Shown here: one piece after another, positions 42,974-51,036 of the stretch | How positions within the stretch are numbered: position 1 is the stretch's first letter | Layout: each line of letters begins with the position of its first letter | Source: Myxococcales bacterium 68-20 | Lineage (GTDB): Bacteria; Myxococcota_A; Polyangia; Polyangiales; Polyangiaceae | NCBI GenBank assembly: GCA_001899635.1 | Contig: MKVQ01000014.1 | Coordinates: 45,904-109,903, forward strand | DNA: 64,000 nucleotides | Direction of reading: 5' to 3' | The notes under the pieces: generated by a model | Told to the model about the DNA's origin: nothing | The model's database searches: none | Seen by the model: only the letters and a program-made list of their open reading frames with translations | Made by a program: the position numbers and the translations under genes

Positions 42974-44761
42974 CTAGGGGCCTCCCGTCGCGGGGTAGGC
43001 CGACCTCGCCGGCTTGCCGCCGACGCCGGCAGAGTAACCATAGTTCGCGTGAGCGCCCCGCCCCCATACCGTGACGGCAAAAGGACCCTCGCTCGCTGCA
43101 GCATGTCGACCGTAGCCACACGACCCATTGGGAGACGACTGCGCTACGAAAGCCTTCGTCACAGCGAGCTGCGCATATTCGAGCTCGCCCTCGTCGGCGA
43201 CGGGACGCCATCCCGAGATCTCTCCCGCGCACTCCAAGAAGACGGACTTGAAGCCCGAATCCGTCCTCTTCCGCACGATGGTGAGCGACGTATCGGGAAG
43301 CGAGTCGTCAACGTAGAAGTCGGACCGAGCGAGGTACTGATCGGTGGCCACGAGCTCTACGTAGCGGACACCGAGCACGGTGTTGCCATTTCCGCCGATA
43401 CCCGACTCGTTCGAGTCGATGGCAGCATGAAACGGATGCTCGTCGTCCTGGCTTTTCACCGCGAGGGCGCCACCCGCGACGAGGCTCACGACCTGATTGG
43501 CCGAAAGCGTGTCGGGCGCACCATCGGGCTTCGAGGGTGACCACGTGAGAATCGTTCCATCCCGGGCGCCGACGAGCGTGTAGCGCGCGCGCTCTCGAGC
43601 CTCGGGCGCGACCAGGGCGTACTCGTGGCCCCAACGGCTGAACGGAGCGACCTGCACGTGGGCCGCGTCGCACGTAGCCGATCCGGACGAAGTGCTGCAT
43701 TGCGCACCGGCGAAGAGCGCAATGGGTTTGTTCGCGAGGACGAGACTGCCCGCCATCGCACCGTCTTGTGTGATCTGAAGACTGCGCCCGCGATCGATCA
43801 TCGAGCGCACGATCGTTCCTGCCGGTGTCGACGGAAGGCCGCCGCCGCCGGCGAAATCGAAGGACGGCTTGATGTGGATTTCCGTCTCGTCCTCGAAGGC
43901 GACGATTTGCATCGTCCTCGAGCGTCGATCGGCCGGACCCGTCACGGTCGGCATCGAGAGGATGTAATCCTTCGTCGGCGCGGTCGATGGGAATAGGAGC
44001 GTTGCGACGATCGAGCTCGGGTCCTTGCCGTAAGGGAACACGGTGTAGGCCGCGACCGGAAAATCGGTTTCGACGTGGAATGCCTTTTCCCAGCCGGTTC
44101 CATGAACCAGCGGATCGATCTCGAGAGCCGGTGTCACGTCAGGCGGGCAAGACGTGAACGAAGAACCAGAGCCGTCCTTCGCGGCGGCGAGAAAGACGAG
44201 CGCGACTTCTCCGGGCCAAATTGGCCCATCCAGCCTCGTGTAGGCGGTCCCGTCCGTGTGCTTCACGGTGTAGACCGCCTTCGAAATGTCGAGCTTCTCA
44301 CCGCCCCACTCGGCAGAGATCGAAACCGGACGCGACCACGTATTCGTGAGAGCCATGACGAAGCAGGATCCTGCGACGTCCTCGTGGGCATCCGGAGGGA
44401 TCGCGTGAAAGCTGCATCCCGCAGAGCCGTTCACGAGCTCCGCGGCCTGACATGCGTCGACGCAGCGAGCGCGAACGTTGAAAGTGGCGCACGCCTGCTC
44501 CGGAAGACATACCTCCCAGACGGCGTCGTCATGACATCCGTCGAGGACCGACCTCCCATCACGCGCACACGAAAGCCCGCACGGCGGCGACTCCGAGCCG
44601 GGCCCCGGATCCCCGCCCCCGTCGCGCGGGCTCCCGTACGATCCGGACCCTTCGACCTTCCCGCACCCGAGCGGTGCGAGAGACACACACGCCAACATCG
44701 AGAAGACCGCGGCGGCTCCTCGTCGATAGCTTTGCCAAGAACGCGTACGCAGCAGGCTCAC
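42974..44761 (-). CDS. IgGFc-binding-type lipoprotein
   Basis: A 595-residue lipoprotein (signal ending SLAPLGC). A Cys-rich segment (CGLSCARDGRSVLDGCHDDA; CLPEQACATFNVRARCVDAC) precedes the IgGFc-binding N-terminal-like domain: FVMALTNTWSRPVSISAEWG, GPIWPGEVALVFLAAAKDG, MQIVAFEDETEIHIKP, GRSLQITQDGAMAGSLVLAN, GHEYALVAPEARERARYTLV and GARDGTILTWSP. Such proteins are frequent, secreted and of unclear function in myxobacteria. The frame is open far upstream, but GTG 44761 begins a proper signal peptide. Third-position GC is lower than in the neighbours (about 58-60% GC in sampled lines), a sign of transfer. Confidence 0.75.
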   Translation of the reverse strand: MSLLRTRSWQSYRRGAAAVFSMLACVSLAPLGCGKVEGSGSYGSPRDGGGDPGPGSESPPCGLSCARDGRSVLDGCHDDAVWEVCLPEQACATFNVRARCVDACQAAELVNGSAGCSFHAIPPDAHEDVAGSCFVMALTNTWSRPVSISAEWGGEKLDISKAVYTVKHTDGTAYTRLDGPIWPGEVALVFLAAAKDGSGSSFTSCPPDVTPALEIDPLVHGTGWEKAFHVETDFPVAAYTVFPYGKDPSSIVATLLFPSTAPTKDYILSMPTVTGPADRRSRTMQIVAFEDETEIHIKPSFDFAGGGGLPSTPAGTIVRSMIDRGRSLQITQDGAMAGSLVLANKPIALFAGAQCSTSSGSATCDAAHVQVAPFSRWGHEYALVAPEARERARYTLVGARDGTILTWSPSKPDGAPDTLSANQVVSLVAGGALAVKSQDDEHPFHAAIDSNESGIGGNGNTVLGVRYVELVATDQYLARSDFYVDDSLPDTSLTIVRKRTDSGFKSVFLECAGEISGWRPVADEGELEYAQLAVTKAFVAQSSPNGSCGYGRHAAASEGPFAVTVWGRGAHANYGYSAGVGGKPARSAYPATGGP

Positions 44762-44853
44762 GTCGCGGACCCTATCACGATGAACGAGTCGACTATTCGG
44801 CTGTGGGTGAAAGCTGCAGTTCGGGCGCAATGTCGACGGCCCGCCGGTCAGGG

Positions 44854-45672
44854 CTAGGTGGGACGGAGGCGGCGAAAGGCGACCGCGCCTGCGAAGAGGA
44901 GCGCGAGCATCAGTACGATCGCGGCTCCCTCGGGCCACTCGAAGCGGTGAGCGACGACGAAGCCGAGACCGACGCCGACGACGCCGCTCAGCATCGCCCA
45001 GCCCGCGACGCCGGCGAGCGTGCGCCCGAGGACGCGGCCGCCGGCTGCCGGGATCACCAGGAACGCGCTCACGAGCACGACGCCTGCGAGGCGAATCGCG
45101 GCGACGACGACCGCGGCGAGGAGGGCGAGGAGCGCGCTCTCGAGCCAGCCGACCTCGATCCCGCCGAGACGCGCGAGCTCCTCGTCGAACGTCGCGTAGG
45201 CGAGGCGGGTCCACGCGAAGGCCACGAAGGCGACGGTGATCGCCGCGATGCCGAGCACGATCCAGAGATCGTTCGCGCCGACGAGGAGGATGTTTCCGAA
45301 GAGCAGCTGCTCGGGGTCGAACATGTTCTCGGTCCGTCTCGCCTTCTTGAGGAGGACCACCCCGACGGCGAAGCAGACCGCGAAGAGGATCGCCATCGCC
45401 ACGTCGGAGCGGAGGCCGCCTCTCCGCCGCAATGCGCCGATCGCCATCGCGGCCAGGGCGGTGAACGGGATCGCGACCAACAGCGGGGCATGGACCCCGA
45501 GGAACATGCCGAGGGCGATCCCTCCAAAGGCCGCGTGGGACAGGCCATCGCCCAGGTAGGCGAGCCCCCGAGCCGTCACGAGGACGCCGAGGAGCGCCAG
45601 CAAGGCGGAGAGGACGGCCCCTGCGACGAGCGCCCGCTGGAAGATGGGAATCGCCAGGTAGCCGAGATCCAA
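44854..45672 (-). CDS. ZnuB/TroC-type metal ABC transporter permease (orphan)
   Basis: A 272-residue inner-membrane permease with about seven to eight spans. FQRALVAGAVLSALLALLGV, ARGLAYLGDGLSHAAFGGIA, FGNILLVGANDLWIV and LVSAFLVIPAAGGRVLGRTL fit the ABC-3 family that carries zinc or manganese. No matching ATPase (ZnuC) or binding protein (ZnuA) is in the window; upstream is a plus-strand lipoprotein gene and downstream is the IgGFc-like gene. It could pair with subunits encoded elsewhere. Confidence 0.9.
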   Translation of the reverse strand: MDLGYLAIPIFQRALVAGAVLSALLALLGVLVTARGLAYLGDGLSHAAFGGIALGMFLGVHAPLLVAIPFTALAAMAIGALRRRGGLRSDVAMAILFAVCFAVGVVLLKKARRTENMFDPEQLLFGNILLVGANDLWIVLGIAAITVAFVAFAWTRLAYATFDEELARLGGIEVGWLESALLALLAAVVVAAIRLAGVVLVSAFLVIPAAGGRVLGRTLAGVAGWAMLSGVVGVGLGFVVAHRFEWPEGAAIVLMLALLFAGAVAFRRLRPT

Positions 45673-45731
45673 ACTGGAACGAGGCTACCGGTGCTTTCCC
45701 CGACGCGCTACGCTCGGGCCCGAGGTACCGG

Positions 45732-47708
45732 ATGCGCGCTTCTTGGCTTGGTGGGCCTGTGCGGACCCCGATCGATCCCCGTCGGATGGCGCGTGCTCTC
45801 GCGCTCGCATTCATGGGCGTGGTCCTGCTCCTCCTGCTCGCATCCGGGTGCGGTCGCTCGAGCCTCGAGCCGGAGACACTCGACCTCGGAGGCGCCCCCG
45901 CGTGCGGGCCCTCGACGTGTCCGAACGGCTGCTGCGATTCGAAGGGCGTGTGCCGCACGGGACGCGACGTCCGGGCATGTGGCTCGATCGGAGGACGGTG
46001 CTCCGACTGCGTCGCGAACGGCTTCAGCGTCTGTACGAGCTCGCGCGTGTGCGGGCGTGACGATCCGTCGTGCAGCTCGCAGACGTGCCTCGGCTGCTGC
46101 GGGGTCGACGACGGGCGCCTCCGCTGCCTGAGCGGGACCGAGCCGTCCGCCTGCGGTCGCTCCGGGGCGGAGTGCTCCGACTGCGCAGACGAAGGCCGCA
46201 CCTGCGATCCGTCGACCCGCGCCTGCGGCTCGACCCGATGCGATTCGACGAACTGCGATGGCTGTTGCGTCGGCGACAAGTGTCTCCCAGGAACCATCGC
46301 TTCGGCGTGCGGCGCGAAGGGCGCGCAGTGTGATTCGTGCGCAGCCGGCCAGGTCTGTCGCTCGTCCATCGGTGGCGGTGGCCGGTGCGAAGGCACGAGC
46401 ACGTGCGGTCCGCAGAACTGCGGAGGGTGCTGCAACGCCGCCGGCCAGTGCGTGACCGGCAACGACACGACGGCCTGCGGGAAGCAGGGCCAGCAGTGCG
46501 AGGCGTGTGATGCGTCCGAGGTCTGCGTGCCGGACGGCCAGCCGAACGCGCGCACCTGTCAGCCCCAGCAGGCATGCGGGCCGGCGAACTGCGCCGGCTG
46601 CTGCGTCGGCAACCAGTGTGTCACCGCCACGACCCCGCTCGCGTGCGGGAGAAACGGTCAGGCGTGCAAGACGTGTGGTCCGAGCCAGACCTGCGATGCG
46701 CAAGGCCAGTGCGTGAGCGGCAGCGACTGCAACCCGGCGACGTGCAGCGGCTGCTGCGTCGGTGACATCTGCGCGGTCGGAACCCAGCAGACCGCGTGCG
46801 GCGCCGGCGGTGGGCAGTGCCAGAACTGCGCGGGCCAGAACCCGCAACGCGTCTGCCAGTCGGGCACCTGTCAGCTCCCGGCTTGCGGACCGGCGACGTG
46901 TCCGAACGGCTGCTGTTCGGGCAACACCTGTGTCGTCGGCACGCAAGACAACGCCTGCGGACCGACCGGAGGTGCCGCGTGCACCGACTGCACGGCCTCG
47001 AACCAGGTCTGTCAGGGGCGCCAGTGCATCACGCAGTGCGGTCCGTCCAACTGCGCCGGCTGCTGTCGTGCGAACAACACATGTGATCCGCTCGGGAACA
47101 GCAACAGCGCGTGCGGTCAGGGCGGCGCGGCCTGCGCAGATTGCAACGCGTCGGGCTCGTTCTGCAACGGCCTCGTCACGCCGCGCCGCTGCAACAACAA
47201 GCAGACGACGTGTCCGGCGCCGTATGGCTCGTGCCCTGCGGGTGTCACGACGCCGATCATCACGCAGCTCCAGAACGTCTGCTCGGACGCGAACCTCGAC
47301 ACGCTCACGGCGGCTTGCGCCGACGGTCCCAACGCGCCTGCTTGCGTCACGGCAGTCGCTGCGCTTCCGGCGGCTTGCAAGACGTGCCTCGCGCCGTTCA
47401 ATCATCCGTTCTCACAGTTGACCGGGCTCTATGCTTGCGCGGCGTCGTCGGTGTCGAGCCAGTGCCGTCGCGTGATGGGCTGTGCGATCGACTGCGCGGA
47501 GACGAGCTGCGAGCAGTGCTCGTCGGCGTCGGCGAACCAGTGCAACACGCTCGTGAACGGCATTGGTGGCCAGTGCAGCGGGTTCACTGCCGCGGCGACC
47601 TGCGCGAACCCCGCTCTCGCGAGCGGTCTGTGCAGCCAGTTTGCGTACCCGAACTTCGGCGCCTGGCTGCGCGGCGTCGGCGATCAGTTCTGCGGCAACG
47701 GTCCCTGA
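45732..47708 (+). CDS. Lipoprotein with eight tandem Cys-rich repeats
   Basis: A 658-residue protein with a lipoprotein signal (VVLLLLLASGC). Eight repeats of about 45 residues follow, marked by CGPSTCPNGCC, CSSQTCLGCC, CDSTNCDGCC, CGPQNCGGCC, CGPANCAGCC, CNPATCSGCC, CGPATCPNGCC and CGPSNCAGCC. Each continues with ACGxxGxxCxxC and a final CxxxxC, so there are about ten cysteines per repeat, probably disulfides in a secreted rod. The last 170 residues are a different Cys-rich domain (CKTCLAPFNH; GCAIDCAETSCEQC). ATG 45732 has GAGG six bases upstream; ATG 45786 is an alternative. Function unknown; likely surface or matrix structural role. Confidence 0.78.
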   Translation: MRASWLGGPVRTPIDPRRMARALALAFMGVVLLLLLASGCGRSSLEPETLDLGGAPACGPSTCPNGCCDSKGVCRTGRDVRACGSIGGRCSDCVANGFSVCTSSRVCGRDDPSCSSQTCLGCCGVDDGRLRCLSGTEPSACGRSGAECSDCADEGRTCDPSTRACGSTRCDSTNCDGCCVGDKCLPGTIASACGAKGAQCDSCAAGQVCRSSIGGGGRCEGTSTCGPQNCGGCCNAAGQCVTGNDTTACGKQGQQCEACDASEVCVPDGQPNARTCQPQQACGPANCAGCCVGNQCVTATTPLACGRNGQACKTCGPSQTCDAQGQCVSGSDCNPATCSGCCVGDICAVGTQQTACGAGGGQCQNCAGQNPQRVCQSGTCQLPACGPATCPNGCCSGNTCVVGTQDNACGPTGGAACTDCTASNQVCQGRQCITQCGPSNCAGCCRANNTCDPLGNSNSACGQGGAACADCNASGSFCNGLVTPRRCNNKQTTCPAPYGSCPAGVTTPIITQLQNVCSDANLDTLTAACADGPNAPACVTAVAALPAACKTCLAPFNHPFSQLTGLYACAASSVSSQCRRVMGCAIDCAETSCEQCSSASANQCNTLVNGIGGQCSGFTAAATCANPALASGLCSQFAYPNFGAWLRGVGDQFCGNGP

Positions 47709-47745
47709 CCGACCGATGCCGATCTCGAAGGGGTGGTGAGCGCGT

Positions 47746-48873
47746 ATGCCGCGAGCGGGTTACGACAGCGTCGTCCTCCTCACGGGGTTTCCGTCCTTCG
47801 CCGCTCGAAAGATGTGCGAGGAGCTGGTCCGTGGGCCGGATCGCACGCTCGTCCATGCGGTCGTGCGATCGAAGTCGCTGGAGGAAGCGGAGGGCGCGCT
47901 CGATGCGTTGCCCCTCGAGCAGCGACGGCGTGTGGTCCTCGTCGAGGGTGACGCGGCGGCGATGGACTACGGTCTTTCGGGCGCGGAGCTCAGAGCGCTC
48001 ACGCCGGAGATCGACATCATCCACCACATGGCCCAGGTCTCGTACCTGGGCGCGGACCGGAAGCTGGCGCAGCAGGTCAACGTCAACGGCGCGCGAGAGG
48101 CGCTCGAGGTGGCGTCGCAGTGCAAGTCGCTCCGGAACCTCGTCTACCACTCGACGGCCCAGGTCTCCGGAGACCGGACGGGGCTCGTCCTCGAGGACGA
48201 GCTCGACAAGGGCCAGAGCTTCCGGAACGTGGTCGAGGAGACGATCGCGCGGGGCGAACGCATCGTCCGTTCAAGGATGTTGCACAAGCTTCCGATCTCG
48301 ATCGTGAGGCCGACGCTCGTCGTCGGTGACTCGCAGTCGGGCGAGGTCGATCGCTTCGACGGTCTCTACTTCCTGATCCTCTTGATCGTCACGAGCCCGC
48401 CGGACTTCCCGCTCCCGCTGCCGGGCCGAGGTGACACGCTGCTCAACGTCGTTCCGATCGACTACGTCGTCCGCGCGGCGAACGCGATCGGCCGCGATCC
48501 TCGGGCGCCGGGGCGGACGTTCCACATCGGAGATCCGGCGCCGCTCACGGCGAGGCGGGTGTTCGAGCTCGTCGCGACCGCGGGCGGGCGGCGCAGCCCG
48601 CGTGGCTTCATCCCCGCCAACCTGACGAAGGCGCTCCTCCGGACTCCGGGCCTCGATCGCCTGGCGAAGAGCCCGCGCGCGTTCCTCGATGCCCTCGCGA
48701 CGCCCGTCTCGTACAGCTTCGCGAACACCACGGAGCTCCTCGCCGACGGCGACATCCGGTGCCCGCCGTTCGAGAGCTACGTCGACGCTCTCGTCGAATA
48801 CGTGCAGCATCGCCTTCGCGAGAAGCGCGAGCGCGATCGCGAGCCCGTCGAGGTCGAAGACCCGTTCGTGTGA
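47746..48873 (+). CDS. SDR/thioester-reductase-like protein with degenerate active site
   Basis: A 375-residue protein with the fold of the extended SDR family related to fatty acyl-CoA reductases and thioester-reductase domains: VVLLTGFPSFAARKM, LVEGDAAAMDYGLS, IDIIHHMAQVSYLGADRKLA and QQVNVNGAREALEVA. The usual glycine-rich TGxxGxxG is replaced by TGFPSFAA, and the YxxxK catalytic pair is replaced in FRNVVEETIARGE by V and I. It may bind a nucleotide but not act as a reductase. Later segments (ISIVRPTLVVGDSQSGEVDR; LLNVVPIDYVVRAANAIG) fit the family. It lies 37 bases after the Cys-repeat gene. Confidence 0.7.
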   Translation: MPRAGYDSVVLLTGFPSFAARKMCEELVRGPDRTLVHAVVRSKSLEEAEGALDALPLEQRRRVVLVEGDAAAMDYGLSGAELRALTPEIDIIHHMAQVSYLGADRKLAQQVNVNGAREALEVASQCKSLRNLVYHSTAQVSGDRTGLVLEDELDKGQSFRNVVEETIARGERIVRSRMLHKLPISIVRPTLVVGDSQSGEVDRFDGLYFLILLIVTSPPDFPLPLPGRGDTLLNVVPIDYVVRAANAIGRDPRAPGRTFHIGDPAPLTARRVFELVATAGGRRSPRGFIPANLTKALLRTPGLDRLAKSPRAFLDALATPVSYSFANTTELLADGDIRCPPFESYVDALVEYVQHRLREKRERDREPVEVEDPFV

Positions 48874-48878
48874 AGAGC

Positions 48879-48895
48879 CGTCCAAGGATTGGACG
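48879..48895. terminator. Hairpin A between convergent genes
   Basis: CGTCCAA, loop GGA, TTGGACG; a perfect 7-bp stem five bases after the SDR-like gene stop. Confidence 0.4.
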
Positions 48896-48905
48896 ATTCG
48901 GGAGC

Positions 48906-48926
48906 TCGAGGGGGGGAGCCCCTCGA
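48906..48926. repeat. Hairpin B, copy 2 of the recurring palindrome
   Basis: TCGAGGGG, five bases (gggag), CCCCTCGA. The stem and the preceding GGGAGC match the copy at 4242-4262; the loops differ, as expected for a selected or mobile palindrome. Confidence 0.5.
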
Positions 48927-48944
48927 ACAAGAGGACGATGCGAA

Positions 48945-48973
48945 AGAGCTGTCCAGTGTTTCTGGACAGCTCT
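48945..48973 (-). terminator. Strong hairpin C between convergent genes
   Basis: AGAGCTGTCCAG, five-base loop, CTGGACAGCTCT: a perfect 12-bp stem. On the minus strand the stem is followed by a short T-run (CTCTTTCG), so it should terminate the minus-strand gene ending at 49010 and probably acts both ways. Confidence 0.6.
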
Positions 48974-49009
48974 CGAGCGCGGCGCACGGAGCGCGGTGCT
49001 GGAGGCGCC

Positions 49010-49435
49010 TTACTCGTCCCAGCCGTCGTCGAGGTCCTCCGCCGGGAGGACGTCGGTGACGCCGGCAGTGCGTGCCTGCACCTCGGCCGCTTCACGCACC
49101 AGCTTGTGCTGGAGTGCGCTCTGGACCGTCTCCTCCAGGGCCTCCTGGAATGTCCCCTCGTCGGCGTTCGGATCGAGCTGAACGAGGAGGGCGCCGACGG
49201 CAAGGGCACGGTCGGCGAGCGCATCGTGCTCGACCTCGCTTGCGAACGGGACGAGCACGAGGACGACGTGCGGCATCGCCTCGGCGATGCGCTCGCAGGC
49301 GCTCGCGATGTCGTCGCTACGCAGGGTCGTGATCCGCCTGCGTTCGAACGCCGTCACGACGCGGAGCACGTTGATTCCGGTCGCGCCGATGACCAGGGCC
49401 GAGAGCGGTCGTGGGCGGATGAGCGTCGCGTCCAA
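49010..49435 (-). CDS. Degenerate receiver-like protein
   Basis: A 141-residue protein with alternating strands and helices like a CheY receiver: LSALVIGATGINVLRVVTAF, DIASACERIAEAMPHVVLVL, ADRALAVGALLVQLD and FQEALEETVQSALQ. The phosphorylated Asp and its acidic pocket are not visible (VLVPFASE where VLLDxxMP is expected), so it would not take phosphate. The C-terminus is acidic (LPAEDLDDGWDE). The start is probably TTG 49435; the longer frame would run into the divergent gene. Assignment by fold pattern only. Confidence 0.45.
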   Translation of the reverse strand: MDATLIRPRPLSALVIGATGINVLRVVTAFERRRITTLRSDDIASACERIAEAMPHVVLVLVPFASEVEHDALADRALAVGALLVQLDPNADEGTFQEALEETVQSALQHKLVREAAEVQARTAGVTDVLPAEDLDDGWDE

Positions 49436-49486
49436 CGCGCCAAGTCTAGCTGTGCGATGACCGGCTTGTCCGCTAAGAAGGGCGGG

Positions 49487-49750
49487 ATGTCTCTGACGGA
49501 TCGCGCCCTCGTGGGGATCGGCGAGGGAATGATCACCCGGCGCCTGGTCGTCCGCGCCCGGGATGTCGTCTTCGTGAAGGGCGTCGTCGAGGCGCACGAC
49601 GGCCTCGCGCACGTCTTCGCCGAGAGCGGGGGCGACCTCACGATCGCCGCAGCAGTAGGCCGCGAGTCCGAGCTCGACGGGCTCGTGAACGACCTCGCGG
49701 TAGAGCTTGGAGGTATCGCCGGCCCGGACGGGAGCGGGAGCGGTGCCTGA
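49487..49750 (+). CDS. DUF4911-like small protein
   Basis: An 87-residue protein: MSLTDRALVGIGEGMITRRL, RARDVVFVKGVVEAHDGLAH, VFAESGGDLTIAA and LDGLVNDLAVELGG. The R-x-x-D-V-x-F-x-K-x-x-x-E-x-H-x-G-L-A pattern resembles DUF4911. An upstream in-frame ATG at 49457 lacks a ribosome-binding sequence; ATG 49487 has AAGGGCGGG. The stop lies within the next gene, which starts at GTG 49743, so the two are coupled. Confidence 0.5.
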   Translation: MSLTDRALVGIGEGMITRRLVVRARDVVFVKGVVEAHDGLAHVFAESGGDLTIAAAVGRESELDGLVNDLAVELGGIAGPDGSGSGA

Positions 49751-50948
49751 AGCGTTCGACTACGACGTCGCCATCGTCGGTGGAGGCCCGGCAGGATCGA
49801 GTACGGCCCTCCACCTCGTCCGCCACGAGGGCGTTCGGCCCCATCGCATCGTCGTCCTCGACAAGGCGAAGTTTCCCCGGGACAAACCGTGCGCGGGGGC
49901 GGTGAGCCAGCTCGGACTCGACGTGCTCTCGGCGATCGGCGTCGACGTCGCGGTCCCGTGCGTGACGATGGAGGGGGTCCGTGTGCTCCAGGGCGAGACC
50001 GTCGGCGAGACGGTCGATCGCATGGGCATCGTCATCCGGCGGACCGAGTTCGACGCGCACCTGCTCGAGACGGCTCGTTGCGACGGCGTCCACGTGAAGG
50101 ACGGTGAGGGCCTCTCTGCCATCGACCGCTGTGAAGGCAGGCGCAAGGGCTTCGTCCTCACCACGACGCTCGGCGCGAAGGTGCGCGCGCGCTTCGTGGC
50201 GGCGGCCGACGGCGCAGGGAGCACGACGCGAAAGCTCCTCGGCATCCGCGAGCCTGATCGCAAAGGGCATCTCTACGTGCTCGACACCGAGCGGGTGGCC
50301 TTCGACGCGGCGATCGGACGGGGCCTCGTCGACTTCGACCTGACGGTCCTCGAAGACGGCGTCGAGGGCTACTACTGGGACTTCCCGACGATGCTCGACG
50401 GCGCCGTTCAGGTGAGCCGCGGGATCTACCATGCCAACCTGACGCGTCCGGACGCGGCCACGATTCAGGGCAGCGTGAAGGACGTGCTCGGACGCGCGCT
50501 CGCGCGTCGCGGGATCGACATCGCGAAGGTGAAGCTCCGCCCGTTCAGCACGCGTCCGTTCGTCCCGAGGTCGACCGGCTGGGTCAAGGGCGTCCTCCTC
50601 GTGGGCGAGGCGTATGGCATCGACCAGACGACCGGCGAGGGGATCGCGCAGGCGATCGAGATGGGCCGCTTCGCCGCGAGCCATCTCGCCGTCGCCTTCC
50701 GCACGGACAACCCGCGCTTCGACGCGTACGAGCGCGAGGTGCGCACTTCGACGACGGGCCGGCACCTCCTCCAGAGCGCCTGGATGGCGCGGCGTGTCTA
50801 CGGCCGCATCGGCCACCCGGCGCGGCGGTTCCTCCTCCGCTCTGCCGGGGCGAGGGCAGCGGCGATCCGGTGGTATCGAGGAGAGAGCCTGTCGATGTCG
50901 ACCCAGCTTCGTCTCGGCCTCGGTCTCGCCGCATCCGTCTTCGCGTGA
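49743..50948 (+). CDS. Geranylgeranyl-reductase-type FAD oxidoreductase
   Basis: A 401-residue flavoprotein. The FAD site is YDVAIVGGGPAGSSTALHLV, with FPRDKPCAGAVSQLGLDVL, a segment typical of the geranylgeranyl reductase family, and later VGEAYGIDQTTGEGIAQAIE. These enzymes reduce isoprenoid chains or modify quinone- and lipid-like molecules. The substrate is not evident. GTG 49743 overlaps the DUF4911-like gene by eight bases. The C-terminal 60 residues are a family-variable extension. Confidence 0.85.
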   Translation: MPEAFDYDVAIVGGGPAGSSTALHLVRHEGVRPHRIVVLDKAKFPRDKPCAGAVSQLGLDVLSAIGVDVAVPCVTMEGVRVLQGETVGETVDRMGIVIRRTEFDAHLLETARCDGVHVKDGEGLSAIDRCEGRRKGFVLTTTLGAKVRARFVAAADGAGSTTRKLLGIREPDRKGHLYVLDTERVAFDAAIGRGLVDFDLTVLEDGVEGYYWDFPTMLDGAVQVSRGIYHANLTRPDAATIQGSVKDVLGRALARRGIDIAKVKLRPFSTRPFVPRSTGWVKGVLLVGEAYGIDQTTGEGIAQAIEMGRFAASHLAVAFRTDNPRFDAYEREVRTSTTGRHLLQSAWMARRVYGRIGHPARRFLLRSAGARAAAIRWYRGESLSMSTQLRLGLGLAASVFA

Positions 50949-51036
50949 GCGCGACGAGCCGTGGTCGACGCGTCGGTTGCGGTGGCGCGTCGGCCTCGCC
51001 GGTATGCGCCGATGGGTGAGCCGTACGCGCGACGTG

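Noticed and set aside
44762-46555. Upstream extension of the IgGFc-type gene frame
   Set aside because: The extra 600 codons overlap the ZnuB-type gene and antisense Cys repeats; a signal peptide begins at GTG 44761.
45708-47405. Open frame of 565 codons opposite the Cys-repeat gene
   Set aside because: It is the antisense shadow of the repeats; Ala/Arg/Thr repeats mirror the Cys/Gly codons and there is no signal or domain.
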